A stretch of DNA of 64,000 nt, from positions 62,001 through 126,000 of the forward strand of contig NZ_JBLOOT010000004.1 of the NCBI RefSeq assembly GCF_049800675.1. Reading direction: 5' to 3'. How positions within the stretch are numbered: position 1 is the first letter of the stretch; the number at the start of each line of letters is the position of its first letter. The notes below the pieces were generated by a model. The model saw nothing but the letters and a program-made list of their open reading frames with translations, was not told where the DNA came from and made no database searches. The stretch is from Cauispirillum nitrogeniifigens. Lineage in GTDB: Bacteria; Pseudomonadota; Alphaproteobacteria; Rhodospirillales; Rhodospirillaceae. Made by a program: the position numbers and the translations under genes. Shown here piece by piece: positions 24,415 to 32,191 of this stretch.

Positions 24415-24864
24415 TCAGCCCTGGGCGTCGGTGCGGCCGTGCATGCACATCATGGTCGCCACCATCATGCCGACGAGCTTCTCCTGGCCCTTGTTGACCA
24501 TGAAGGCGCGGCAGTCGACCACGGTGATGGTCTTGCCGGCCCGCACCACCTCGGCCCGCGCGATCAGCTTGTCGCCGATGGCCGGCGACAAAAGGTTCTG
24601 CTTGAACTCGATGGACAGCACCGAACTGTCGGCGGGCATCAACGAGAAGGCCGCGTAGCCGGCCGCCGAGTCCGCCACCGTCGTCACCGCGCCGGCATGC
24701 AGGAAGCCGTGCTGCTGGGTGAAGTCGCGGTTGAACGGCATGACCAGTTCGCAACGGCCGGGCTCGATCACCGTCATCTCGACGCCCAGGGTCTTCATCA
24801 TGGCCTGGCGGTCGAAGCTCGCGCGGGTGCGCGCCTTGAAGTCCGGGTCCTGCGGCTCGAACAT
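24415..24864 (-). CDS. PaaI-type hot-dog thioesterase
   Basis: A 149-residue single hot-dog domain. The segment FTQQHGFLHAGAVTTVADSAAGYAA carries the family HGG-like active-site region, here HGFLHAGA with the acid Asp several residues later. It is followed by SIEFKQNLLSPAIGDKLIARAEV, a typical PaaI/YbgC strand pattern. These enzymes hydrolyse acyl-CoA thioesters and form tetramers in the cytosol. The substrate is unknown. A short gap of 6 bases links it to the LysR regulator downstream. A 93-base spacer separates it from modD upstream, in which I see no clear terminator. Confidence 0.87.
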   Translation of the reverse strand: MFEPQDPDFKARTRASFDRQAMMKTLGVEMTVIEPGRCELVMPFNRDFTQQHGFLHAGAVTTVADSAAGYAAFSLMPADSSVLSIEFKQNLLSPAIGDKLIARAEVVRAGKTITVVDCRAFMVNKGQEKLVGMMVATMMCMHGRTDAQG

Positions 24865-24957
24865 GAAAATCCCTCCACGGCGTTGTCCTGCCTTGCAGTA
24901 GACCGTGGAGGGTGGTTGGCCTACAAGTGCGAAATGTTCATCCGTGGGTGAGGGCTT

Positions 24958-25803
24958 CTACTCCTTGCGCGGCGTGATGCTCACCGCCACGTCGCAGGGC
25001 TTGGCATAGTACGGCGCCGAGGTGACCAGGATGGGGGCGCCGCTGCGCGCATAGTCGGCGGCGTTGCCGGCGTTGATGCCGCCGGCGGCGGCCACGCGGG
25101 CGCGCGATGTCGCGCCCAGGGCGGCGACCACGGCGGCGACGTCCTCGGGCGTGAACTTTTCGAGCTGCACCACGTCGGCGCCGTACTCGGCGGCCAGCAC
25201 GGCTTCCTCGCGCGATGTCACCTCGACCATCACGGTGCGCTCCGGGCAGCGGGCGCGCAGGGTTTCGATCTGCGCCCGCAGCCCCGTGCCGCCGCAGAAG
25301 GCGCGGTGCTCCGGGAACAGCAGCAGGGTGTCGGACACCCCGGTGCGGTGGATGGCCGCGCCGCCGGCGGTGATTGCCTTCAGGGACATGGCGCGGGTGC
25401 CGGGGATGGCCTTGCGGGTGCAGGCCACCACAACCTCGGCATTGACGGCGCGGGCGGCGGTGACGATGCGGTCGGTGGCCGTCGCCACGCCCGACGCCCA
25501 TTCGACCAGCGTCTGGGCCACCTTCCAGGCGGCGAACAGGCCCTCCGCCCGGCCCTTGGCGGCCAGGATCAGTTCCCCCGCCTCGCGGCGGTCGCCGGAA
25601 GAGCAGGCCACGTCCACGGCGCAGCCGGCCAGTTCGAGCATGCGCGCGGCTTCCTCCACGGCGCAGGCGACCATCGGCTCGCGGGCGCGGAACAGCACGT
25701 GCCCGCGATCCTTGCCGCAGGCCAGCGAGCGGGTGGTCAGGTCGCCGTAGGGAACGTCTTCCCGCAGCATGGCAAGGAGGATGGCGTCATCAAGGAGAAA
25801 CAT
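24958..25803 (-). CDS. modD: ModD, QPRTase-like protein of the molybdenum locus
   Basis: A 281-residue protein of the nicotinate-nucleotide pyrophosphorylase fold (motifs REDVPYGDLTTR, TRKAIPGTRAMSLKAITAGG, EVTSREEAVLAAEYGADVVQLEKF, AAAGGINAGNAADYA). The close match to the ModD branch, and its place at the end of modABC, support ModD rather than true NadC. ModD is common in mod operons of purple bacteria, but its reaction is not firmly known. The ATG at 25803 has GGGAG 8 bases upstream; a GTG three codons earlier has no suitable site. It overlaps the end of modC by 14 bases, so the two are coupled. Confidence 0.85.
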   Translation of the reverse strand: MFLLDDAILLAMLREDVPYGDLTTRSLACGKDRGHVLFRAREPMVACAVEEAARMLELAGCAVDVACSSGDRREAGELILAAKGRAEGLFAAWKVAQTLVEWASGVATATDRIVTAARAVNAEVVVACTRKAIPGTRAMSLKAITAGGAAIHRTGVSDTLLLFPEHRAFCGGTGLRAQIETLRARCPERTVMVEVTSREEAVLAAEYGADVVQLEKFTPEDVAAVVAALGATSRARVAAAGGINAGNAADYARSGAPILVTSAPYYAKPCDVAVSITPRKE

Positions 25804-26950
25804 GGGCGGCACTCCCTTGGGCGCGGCGAGGAGATGATACGGAAGCGGCGGCGGATGCCGGCTCGGCTGCCGGCCGTTCGGCCAGGGCGACGCCCTTGAT
25901 CCGCGCCACCACCCGTTCGCCGGTCTGGAAGCCCAGGACGTCCCAGGACTTGCGGGAGATGCGGGCGAGCAGCCGTGCGCCGGCGCCGTCCTCGCCCAGG
26001 CCTAGGAACACCGTGACCTGATGCCCGTCGGTGGCCTCGAAGCCCTGGATGCGGGCCGGCAGGGCGTTGAGGATGGTGGTGTCCACGGGATCGTGGCGGC
26101 CCAGGCTGACGTCGGCGGCGACGACGCGGATGCGCCGCCGGTCGCCCCGCGCGCCGAGGTCGCCGGGGATGAGCAGGCGGCCGCCCGGCAGGGCCACGGC
26201 GCTGAGGCCATAGGCGGTGTCCACGTCCTCGACCACTGCCTCCAGGACGGTGGCCGCCTGCGGCAGGCTGGCCAGCGGCAAGGTGGGGTCGGACAGCATT
26301 GTCGACAGCGGCCCCGCCGCCCGCACCCGCCCGTCCTTCATCAGCACCAGGGTGTCGGCCAGGCGCTCGACCTCGACGATGTCGTGGCTGACGTAGACCA
26401 CGGGGATGGACAGGGCGCCGTGCAGGCGCTCCAGGTAGGGCAGGATATCATCCTTGCTGAAGCGGTCCAGGGCCGACAGCGGCTCGTCCATCAGCAGCAG
26501 GCGCGGCTGGCTGAGCAGGGCGCGGCCGATGGCGACGCGCTGGCGCTCGCCGCCCGACAGCAGGGTCGGCGGACGGTCGAACAGACGGCCGATGCCCAGC
26601 AAGTCGACCACGTCGTCGAAGGCGATCAGGGGCCTTTCTACCTTGGCGCGCTTCAGGCCGTAGCTCAGGTTGGCGCGCACCGACAGGTGGGGGAACAGGC
26701 TGGCTTCCTGGAACACGTAGCCGATGGGCCGGCGGTGCGGCGGCGTGAAGCGGCGGCCGTCCTGCCACTCCTCGCCGTTGATGGAGAGAAAGCCGTCCTT
26801 GAGGCGTTCCAGGCCGGCCATGCAGCGCAGCACCGTGGTCTTGCCGCAGCCCGACGGGCCGAACAGGGCGGTGACGCCGCTGCCGGGCGCCGTGAAGGCG
26901 GCATCCAGGGAGAACGATCCCAGGCGGGCGGAAAAGCGGGCGGTGATCAT
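25790..26950 (-). CDS. modC: Molybdate ABC transporter ATP-binding protein ModC
   Basis: A 386-residue ATPase. It has Walker A GPSGCGKT (31-38), signature LSGGE (131-135), Walker B LLLMDEP (151-157) and switch His189, followed by a C-terminal Mop/TOBE regulatory domain (about 285-350: TTILNALPARIQGF, with LLARISRKSWDVLGF) that binds oxyanion. The C-terminal tail after residue 355 is Ala/Pro-rich and probably disordered. It powers the ModB permease for high-affinity molybdate uptake. Its ATG overlaps the modB stop (ATGA), and its end overlaps modD. The length is slightly above the usual 350-365 residues because of the tail. Confidence 0.95.
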   Translation of the reverse strand: MITARFSARLGSFSLDAAFTAPGSGVTALFGPSGCGKTTVLRCMAGLERLKDGFLSINGEEWQDGRRFTPPHRRPIGYVFQEASLFPHLSVRANLSYGLKRAKVERPLIAFDDVVDLLGIGRLFDRPPTLLSGGERQRVAIGRALLSQPRLLLMDEPLSALDRFSKDDILPYLERLHGALSIPVVYVSHDIVEVERLADTLVLMKDGRVRAAGPLSTMLSDPTLPLASLPQAATVLEAVVEDVDTAYGLSAVALPGGRLLIPGDLGARGDRRRIRVVAADVSLGRHDPVDTTILNALPARIQGFEATDGHQVTVFLGLGEDGAGARLLARISRKSWDVLGFQTGERVVARIKGVALAERPAAEPASAAASVSSPRRAQGSAAHVSP

Positions 26951-27621
26951 CGCGCGGCGACCCTCCCCAGGCGTTTTTCGATGAGCATCATCAGGAGGAT
27001 GACGACGAAGGAGAACACCAGCATGCCGCCCGACAGGACATGCGCCTTGTCCCATTGCAGCGTCTCGACATAGTCGAAGATGGCGATGGACAGCACCTTG
27101 GTCTCGCCGGGGATGGAGCCGCCGATCATCAGCACCACGCCGAACTCGCCGACCGTGTGGGCGAAGCCGAGCACCGCCCCGGTCAGGAAGCCCGGCCGGG
27201 CCAGCGGCACGGCCACGGTGAAGAAGGTGTCGAGCGGCGAGGCCCGCAGGGTGGCGGCGACCTCCAGCGGGCGGGTACCGATGGCCTCGAAGGCGTTGCG
27301 GATGGGATTGACCACGAAGGGCAGGGAGTAGATCACCGACCCCACCACCAGCCCCTCGAAGGAAAACGCCAGCGACCGGCCGCCCAGCATCTGGGTCAGC
27401 GGGCTGGTCGGGTTCATGGCGACCAGCAGGTAGAAGCCCAGCACCGTCGGCGGGAGGACGATGGGCAGGGCCACCAGCGCGGCGACCACCTCCTTGTACC
27501 AGGCCCGGCTGCGGGCCAGCCACCACGCCAGCGGCGTGCCCAGCAGCAGCAGGCAGACGGTGGTGAGGGCGGCCAGCCGCACGGTCAGTGCGATGATCTC
27601 CCACATGGCGCTGTCGAACAT
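26947..27621 (-). CDS. modB: Molybdate ABC transporter permease ModB
   Basis: A 224-residue inner-membrane permease with five predicted helices. It has the family signatures LGTPLAWWLARSR, LPIVLPPTVLGFYLL and the cytoplasmic EAA loop (EVAATLRASPLDTFFTVAVPLARPG). GEFGVVLMIGGSIPGETKVLSIAI is nearly diagnostic of ModB. The ATG at 27621 follows a strong GGGGGAGGGGG ribosome site; the surrounding longer open frame is a shadow of modA. It lies 23 bases after modA and overlaps modC by four bases, within a modA-B-C-D operon. Confidence 0.95.
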   Translation of the reverse strand: MFDSAMWEIIALTVRLAALTTVCLLLLGTPLAWWLARSRAWYKEVVAALVALPIVLPPTVLGFYLLVAMNPTSPLTQMLGGRSLAFSFEGLVVGSVIYSLPFVVNPIRNAFEAIGTRPLEVAATLRASPLDTFFTVAVPLARPGFLTGAVLGFAHTVGEFGVVLMIGGSIPGETKVLSIAIFDYVETLQWDKAHVLSGGMLVFSFVVILLMMLIEKRLGRVAAR

Positions 27622-27644
27622 GGCCCCCTCCCCCTGTCGCGCCG

Positions 27645-28403
27645 TTACGATCCGGCCATGACGCCGTAGCCGTAGCGCTCGATGATGGCCTTGGCCTCCG
27701 GCCCGCGCAGGAAGGCGAGGTAGGCCTTGGCCGCCTCGTTGGCTGCACCGGCTTTCAGCAGCACGGCGTCCTGGACGATCGGGCTGTACAGGCTTTCCGG
27801 CACCACCCAGCGCGAGCCCTTGTCCTCCAGGGCGATCTGGGCCAGGGCGACGAAGCCGACCTGGGCGTTGCCGGTGGCGACGAACTGATGCGTCTGGGCG
27901 ATGCTGGACCCTTGCACGATCTTGGGCTCCAGGGTGTCGTACAGGCCCAGGGCCTTCATGGTTTCGACGGCGGCGGCGCCATAAGGGGCGGCGGCCGGGC
28001 TGGCGATGGCGATCTTTGCGAAGGTGCCGGACTTCAGAACCTCCCCCTTGGCATCGACCAGGGCGGGGTCGGCGCTCCACAGCACCAGCTTGCCCACGGC
28101 ATAGGCGAAGCGGGTGCCCTCGACGGCGAAGCCCTCGGCCTCGGCCTTGGCCGGGCGTTCGGCGTCGGCGGCCAGGAACACCTCGAACGGCGCCCCCTGG
28201 GTGATCTGGGTATAGAACTGCCCGGTGGGGCCGAAGCTGTACTTCACCGTGTGGCCGGTGGCCTTGGTGAAGGCCTCGGCGACCTCGTTGGCGGCGGCGG
28301 TGAAGTTGGCGGCAACGGCGACCAGCGTTTCGCCGGCGCGGGCGGGCAGTGCCGCCAGGGTCAGGGCCAGGGTGATGGCGGCGGTGCGGAGCAGGTGCTT
28401 CAT
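27645..28403 (-). CDS. modA: Molybdate-binding periplasmic protein ModA
   Basis: A 252-residue substrate-binding protein with a Sec signal peptide (KHLLRTAAITLALTLAALPARA, cleavage at ARA-GE). The mature protein opens with TLVAVAANFTAAANEVAEAF, the classic ModA start that positions the molybdate-binding Ser/Ala residues. Other family markers are KYSFGPTGQFYTQITQGAPFEVFLAAD, ASPAAAPYGAAAVE and VGFVALAQI. It captures molybdate or tungstate in the periplasm for ModBC. The ATG at 28403 is preferred, as an in-frame GTG at 28418 has no ribosome site. It is the first gene of the operon, preceded by a ModE-like palindrome. Confidence 0.95.
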   Translation of the reverse strand: MKHLLRTAAITLALTLAALPARAGETLVAVAANFTAAANEVAEAFTKATGHTVKYSFGPTGQFYTQITQGAPFEVFLAADAERPAKAEAEGFAVEGTRFAYAVGKLVLWSADPALVDAKGEVLKSGTFAKIAIASPAAAPYGAAAVETMKALGLYDTLEPKIVQGSSIAQTHQFVATGNAQVGFVALAQIALEDKGSRWVVPESLYSPIVQDAVLLKAGAANEAAKAYLAFLRGPEAKAIIERYGYGVMAGS

Positions 28404-28428
28404 GATGAGGACCCCCACGGAGACGGCG

Positions 28429-28469
28429 CGTCATATATCGCCGGATATAATATCCAAACCGATATAACG
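28429..28469. promoter_or_regulatory. ModE-like operator upstream of modA
   Basis: Two nested inverted repeats occur in an AT-rich patch. The outer arms are CGTCATATATCG (28429-28440) and CGATATAACG (28460-28469); the inner one is the perfect palindrome GGATATAATATCC (28443-28455). The outer arms resemble half-sites of ModE boxes (CGNTATATA and TATATAACG), which repress mod operons when molybdate is plentiful. The centre lies about 45 bases upstream of the modA start. No modE gene is in the window. Confidence 0.65.
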
Positions 28470-28571
28470 CGATTCCCAGCGCCAGGGAACGCCTTTTCCG
28501 CAACCGCGAAATGAATATCCTGCGGGGTCCATGGTTGACTCCGCCGCCGCGCCTCTGGCAGAGTTCGGACC

Positions 28572-28634
28572 ATGACACACGCGACTTCGATCCTGCGGCT
28601 TATCGGCCTGAAGCTTATCGGCCCGGCGTCCTGA
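28572..28634 (+). CDS. Putative leucine-rich leader peptide of leuA
   Basis: A 20-codon open frame upstream of leuA reading MTHATSILRLIGLKLIGPAS. It has four Leu and three Ile codons within ten residues. Such a peptide is what ribosome-mediated attenuation of leucine synthesis needs: leucine shortage stalls the ribosome on the Leu codons. Its TGA stop (28632-28634) falls in the loop of a perfect 9-bp hairpin. The ribosome site is weak (GAG and CGGA just upstream). The peptide was read by eye; comparison with related leuA leaders would decide. Confidence 0.55.
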   Translation: MTHATSILRLIGLKLIGPAS

Positions 28635-28800
28635 CGACGCCGGGGTTGGTTGCTTCCGTCCGTTCCTGACGCCGCAATAGGATCGCGCCCGTGTCTCCCT
28701 GTTTCCAAGTCTTCGTCATCGGGACCGCCCCGCCGGGAGCGGGCGCGCGACTTACCGGCGGCCGCCGGGCTTTCTGAGGCAGCCACCCGGCGGTCGTGAC
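28622..28800 (+). promoter_or_regulatory. Putative leuA attenuator structures
   Basis: CCCGGCGTC (28622-28630) pairs perfectly with GACGCCGGG (28636-28644) around the leader-peptide stop. Further down, the GC-rich palindrome CCGGCGGCCGCCGG (near 28753-28767) is followed by GCTTTCT, a terminator-like element. GACCGCC (near 28728) and GGCGGTC (near 28790) can form a competing long-range pairing. Alternative pairings plus a Leu-rich leader are the elements of an attenuator. The T tract is short, so the terminator role is uncertain. Confidence 0.4.
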
Positions 28801-28865
28801 GCGTGCGGCCCGTTCCCACCAGCGACCCGAAGACCCGTCCACCGGACGCCCCAAGGATGACGACG

Positions 28866-30560
28866 ATGACGACCATCAATCCCGCGCAGAAGTACCGCCC
28901 GTTCCAGGCCATCACCCTGCCCGACCGCCAGTGGCCCGGCCGCACCATCACCACCGCCCCGCGCTGGTGCAGCGTCGACCTGCGCGACGGCAACCAGGCC
29001 CTGGTCGAGCCGATGGGCTGGGAGCGCAAGCTGCGCCTGTGGGAAACCCTGGTGCGCATGGGCTTCAAGGAGATCGAGGTCGGCTTCCCGGCGGCCTCGC
29101 AGACCGACTTCGACTTCGTGCGCATGCTGATCGAGGAAAACCGCATCCCCGGCGACGTGGCCATCCAGGTGCTGACCCAGTCGCGCGACCACCTGATCGC
29201 CCGCACCTTCGAGGCGGTGCGCGGTGCTCCGCACGCCATCGTCCACCTGTACAACTCGACCTCGACCTTGCAGCGCCGCGTGGTGTTCGGCCTGGACGAG
29301 GACGGGGTGATCGACATCGCCGTGCAGGGCGCGCGGCTGATCAAGTCGCTGGCCGAGGGTATGGGCGACACCCGCATCAGCTATGAATACAGCCCCGAGA
29401 GCTTCACCGGCACCGAACTGCCCTATGCCGTGCGCATCTGCGAGGCGGTGATGGACGTCTACCAGCCGACGCCGGACAACCCCGTCATCCTGAACCTGCC
29501 GGCGACGGTCGAGATGGCCTCGCCCAACGTCTACGCCGACCAGATCGAATGGTTCTGCCGCCACCTGAAGAACCGCGACCACGCGGTGATCTCGGTCCAT
29601 CCCCACAACGACCGGGGCACCGGCGTGGCGGCGGCCGAGCTGGCGGTGATGGCCGGCGCCGACCGTGTCGAGGGCACCCTTTTCGGCAACGGCGAGCGCA
29701 CCGGCAACGTGGACATCGTCACCCTGGCCCTGAACCTGTTCACCCAGGGCGTCGATCCGGGCCTGGACTGCTCGGACATCCAGGGGCTGGTGGAGACGTC
29801 GGAGCACTGCACCCGCCTGCCGGTGCATCCGCGCCATCCCTATGCCGGGGAACTGGTGTACACCGCCTTCTCGGGCAGTCACCAGGACGCCATTTCCAAG
29901 GGGCTGGCGGCCCTGCGCAAGGGCAACAGCGGCGTGTGGGAAGTTCCCTACCTGCCCATCGACCCGGCCGACGTCGGGCGCGGCTACGAGGCGGTCATCC
30001 GCATCAACAGCCAGTCGGGCAAGGGCGGCGTTGCCTACATCCTGCAACGCGACCACGGCCTGGACCTGCCGCGGCGCATGCGCATCGAGTTCGCCGAGAC
30101 CATCCAGCGCATCACCGATGCCGAGGAACGCGAGCTGACCCCGGCGGAGATCTGGGCCGCCTTCCAGGCCGACTACCTGACCAACGGCGACGCCGCCAAC
30201 CCCTGGTCGGTGGTCGACTATCACACCGAGGCGGTGGCGCGCGGGTCGGAGGAGCGCGTGCTCCAGGCGACCATCGAGCGCGACGGCGCGGCCCACGTCA
30301 TCGAAGGGCGCGGCAACGGCCCCATCAACGCCTTCGTCAACGCCCTGAACGCGAAGTTCGAGCTGGATGTCCAGGTCCTGGACTACTCGGAGCATGCGGT
30401 GGCCGGCGGCGCCGACGCCCAGGCGGTGTGCTACATGGAGACGACGGTCGGCGGCAAGGGCCCGCTGTTCGGCGTCGGCCAGGACACCAACATCACCCTG
30501 GCCTCCCTGCGCGCGGTGATGAACGCCGTCAACCGCTCGGGCCGGGAGCGTTACAAGTAG
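28866..30560 (+). CDS. leuA: 2-Isopropylmalate synthase
   Basis: A 564-residue enzyme of the longer LeuA type (yeast/Corynebacterium-like). It catalyses acetyl-CoA plus 2-ketoisovalerate to 2-isopropylmalate, the first committed step of leucine synthesis. It has the DRE-TIM barrel motif SVDLRDGNQAL (R40, D41), the metal-binding HPHNDRGTG, NGERTGNVDIVT, and a C-terminal regulatory domain (about 435-560) that normally binds leucine for feedback inhibition. ATG 28866 is chosen because AAGGA (28853-28857) lies 8 bases upstream; ATG 28857 overlaps that site. It is preceded by a leucine-rich leader peptide, and the gene ends 7 bases before the convergent serB. Confidence 0.95.
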   Translation: MTTINPAQKYRPFQAITLPDRQWPGRTITTAPRWCSVDLRDGNQALVEPMGWERKLRLWETLVRMGFKEIEVGFPAASQTDFDFVRMLIEENRIPGDVAIQVLTQSRDHLIARTFEAVRGAPHAIVHLYNSTSTLQRRVVFGLDEDGVIDIAVQGARLIKSLAEGMGDTRISYEYSPESFTGTELPYAVRICEAVMDVYQPTPDNPVILNLPATVEMASPNVYADQIEWFCRHLKNRDHAVISVHPHNDRGTGVAAAELAVMAGADRVEGTLFGNGERTGNVDIVTLALNLFTQGVDPGLDCSDIQGLVETSEHCTRLPVHPRHPYAGELVYTAFSGSHQDAISKGLAALRKGNSGVWEVPYLPIDPADVGRGYEAVIRINSQSGKGGVAYILQRDHGLDLPRRMRIEFAETIQRITDAEERELTPAEIWAAFQADYLTNGDAANPWSVVDYHTEAVARGSEERVLQATIERDGAAHVIEGRGNGPINAFVNALNAKFELDVQVLDYSEHAVAGGADAQAVCYMETTVGGKGPLFGVGQDTNITLASLRAVMNAVNRSGRERYK

Positions 30561-30567
30561 GGGCCGG

Positions 30568-31461
30568 TCAGGCCGCGAACTCCGCCTTCCTGTAGCCCTG
30601 GGCGTACAGGAGGGCGGTGAGGTCGCCGTGGTTGATCTTCACCCGCACCATGTCCTGGACCATCGGCTTGGCGTGGTAGGCCACGCCCAGGCCGGCGGCC
30701 TGGAGCATGGCGACGTCGTTGGCGCCGTCGCCGACCGCGCAGGTCCGCGCCAGCGGCAGGTGGCGGGCGCCGGCGCCCTCCATCAGCGAGCGCAGCTTGG
30801 CGTCGCGGCCGAGGATGGGCTCGCCGACGGTGCCGTCCAGGCGGTCGCCGTCCATGCCCAGGGTATTGGCGCGTGCCTCGTGGAAGCCGCAGTGGGCGGC
30901 GACGCGCTCGGTGAAGTAGGTGAAGCCGCCGGACACCAGCATGCAGTAGGCGCCGTTGGCGCGCATGGTCTGCACCAGGGCGCGGGCGCCGGGCATATAG
31001 TCGATTTCGGCAAAGGTCTTGGCCAGGGCGTCGGCCTCCAGGCCCTTGAGCATGCCGACGCGCTCGCGCAGGGCGCTCTCGAAGTCCAGTTCGCCGCGCA
31101 TGGCGCGGTCGGTGATGGCGGCGATCTTGTCCTTCAGGCCGGCGAAGGCGGCCAGTTCGTCCAGCGTCTCGGCGGTGACGATGGTCGAGTCCATGTCGGC
31201 CACCAGCAGATCCTTGCGGCGGTCGGCGGCGGGCTGGCAGACCACGTCCACCGGCGCATCGCCCAGGGCGGCGCGCACGGCGGCGTCGGCGATGTCGTGG
31301 CCAAGGTCGGCGAAGGCGATGTCGCAGGCTTCGCCGGGGCTCAGCCAGTCGGGCGGCGAGACGGTGGCATGGCGGGCATGCAGGGCCTCCCGCGCGGCCG
31401 CCACCAGGGCATCATCAAGCGGCGCCTGGGCGGAGGCGATGAGGGTCAGCACGCATTCCAT
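30568..31461 (-). CDS. serB: Phosphoserine phosphatase
   Basis: A 297-residue HAD-family enzyme that makes serine from phosphoserine. It has the nucleophile motif DMDST (D89, D91), motif II SGGF (in LVSGGFTYFTERV), a Lys in the RDAKL region, and motif III GDGANDVAML. Residues 1-80 form a short ACT-like N-terminal extension, as in other proteobacterial SerB. The start ATG 31461 has GGAAGGGACG upstream; the longer open frame is not supported. It stands alone on the minus strand, convergent with leuA. Confidence 0.95.
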   Translation of the reverse strand: MECVLTLIASAQAPLDDALVAAAREALHARHATVSPPDWLSPGEACDIAFADLGHDIADAAVRAALGDAPVDVVCQPAADRRKDLLVADMDSTIVTAETLDELAAFAGLKDKIAAITDRAMRGELDFESALRERVGMLKGLEADALAKTFAEIDYMPGARALVQTMRANGAYCMLVSGGFTYFTERVAAHCGFHEARANTLGMDGDRLDGTVGEPILGRDAKLRSLMEGAGARHLPLARTCAVGDGANDVAMLQAAGLGVAYHAKPMVQDMVRVKINHGDLTALLYAQGYRKAEFAA

Positions 31462-31543
31462 GGCGGGACGTCCCTTCCGGGGTGGCGGGTGAGCTTCCGT
31501 ATAAGGGCGCGGGCCGGGGAATGGCAAGGGAAGTGTGTGGGCG

Positions 31544-31870
31544 TTAGGCCGCGTCCTCGATGCGGCGTGCCAACCACTGGTTCAGGCTCAGCCCTTCGCG
31601 AGCGGCCGCCTGCGCCGCCTTCCGATGCAGGGTCGGGTCCGTGCGCAACAGGATCTTTCCGCTATAAGGCTTGTCGGGTTCGCGTCCCCGTTCGGCGCAG
31701 AACGCCAAGTACTCGTCAATGCTCCCGCGAAAGGCGGTCACCAACTCTTCGGCGGTGCTGCCCTCGAAGTGGATGACGTCATTGAGGCCGATGACGACCC
31801 CGGAGAAGGTCCCCGTCTCCTCGTCGAAGTCGATGGGACCAGCCGTATAGCCGTTATATTCCAGGCTCAT
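31544..31870 (-). CDS. hicB: HicB-family antitoxin
   Basis: A 108-residue antitoxin. The N-terminal half is the degenerate RNase H-like HicB fold (YTAGPIDFDEETGTFSGVVIGLNDVIHFEGSTAEELVTAFRG; only part of this is diagnostic). The C-terminal half is a ribbon-helix-helix DNA-binding segment (KILLRTDPTLHRKAAQAAAREGLSLNQWLARRI, residues about 70-104). It should bind HicA and repress the operon through the upstream palindrome. It overlaps the hicA stop by four bases and is second in the operon, the normal hicAB order. Confidence 0.88.
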   Translation of the reverse strand: MSLEYNGYTAGPIDFDEETGTFSGVVIGLNDVIHFEGSTAEELVTAFRGSIDEYLAFCAERGREPDKPYSGKILLRTDPTLHRKAAQAAAREGLSLNQWLARRIEDAA

Positions 31871-32121
31871 GGCGATACTCCTGCTTGCTTCAGGAATGCG
31901 CGGACAGAATCCACGGCGCCCTTTTTCGTGGTCGGCTGCGGATGCGGGCGATGAAAAATCGCCACCACATCATTCAGTTCAATGGCGATGCGGCTGCCGG
32001 CGCGCTCGCTGATGTTGGCCCCCAGCGCCTTGAACAGTGCCTCGATATCCGCCCACCGAATGTTTGCCTTGGTCGGGCGGGCAAATATATCCTCAAGTGT
32101 TGCGCGGTGCCGGTTGTTCAT
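31867..32121 (-). CDS. hicA: HicA-family toxin (mRNA interferase-like)
   Basis: An 84-residue protein of the HicA double-stranded-RNA-binding-like fold. It ends with HRPHPQPTTKKGAVDSVRAFLKQAGV, matching the variant subgroup that pairs with ribbon-helix-helix HicB proteins. Canonical HicA has a catalytic His in a GSHH motif; here that place reads GSRI, so activity may rely on other residues or be altered. It is the first gene of a two-gene operon with hicB (four-base overlap). Whether it is toxic cannot be told from sequence. Confidence 0.8.
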   Translation of the reverse strand: MNNRHRATLEDIFARPTKANIRWADIEALFKALGANISERAGSRIAIELNDVVAIFHRPHPQPTTKKGAVDSVRAFLKQAGVSP

Positions 32122-32134
32122 GGTGCCGCAATGA

Positions 32135-32149
32135 TATCACTTAATGATA
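32135..32149. promoter_or_regulatory. Inverted repeat upstream of hicA, probable HicB operator
   Basis: TATCA (32135-32139) and TGATA (32145-32149) flank CTTAA, centred about 21 bases upstream of the hicA start. On the minus strand it overlaps a possible -10 element. Autorepression by the HicB ribbon-helix-helix is the likely role. It also lies 43 bases upstream of miaA on the other strand. Confidence 0.5.
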
Positions 32150-32191
32150 GCGCGTCAAGGCGCTGCCAACCTCCTCCTTCCTCGGATACCC

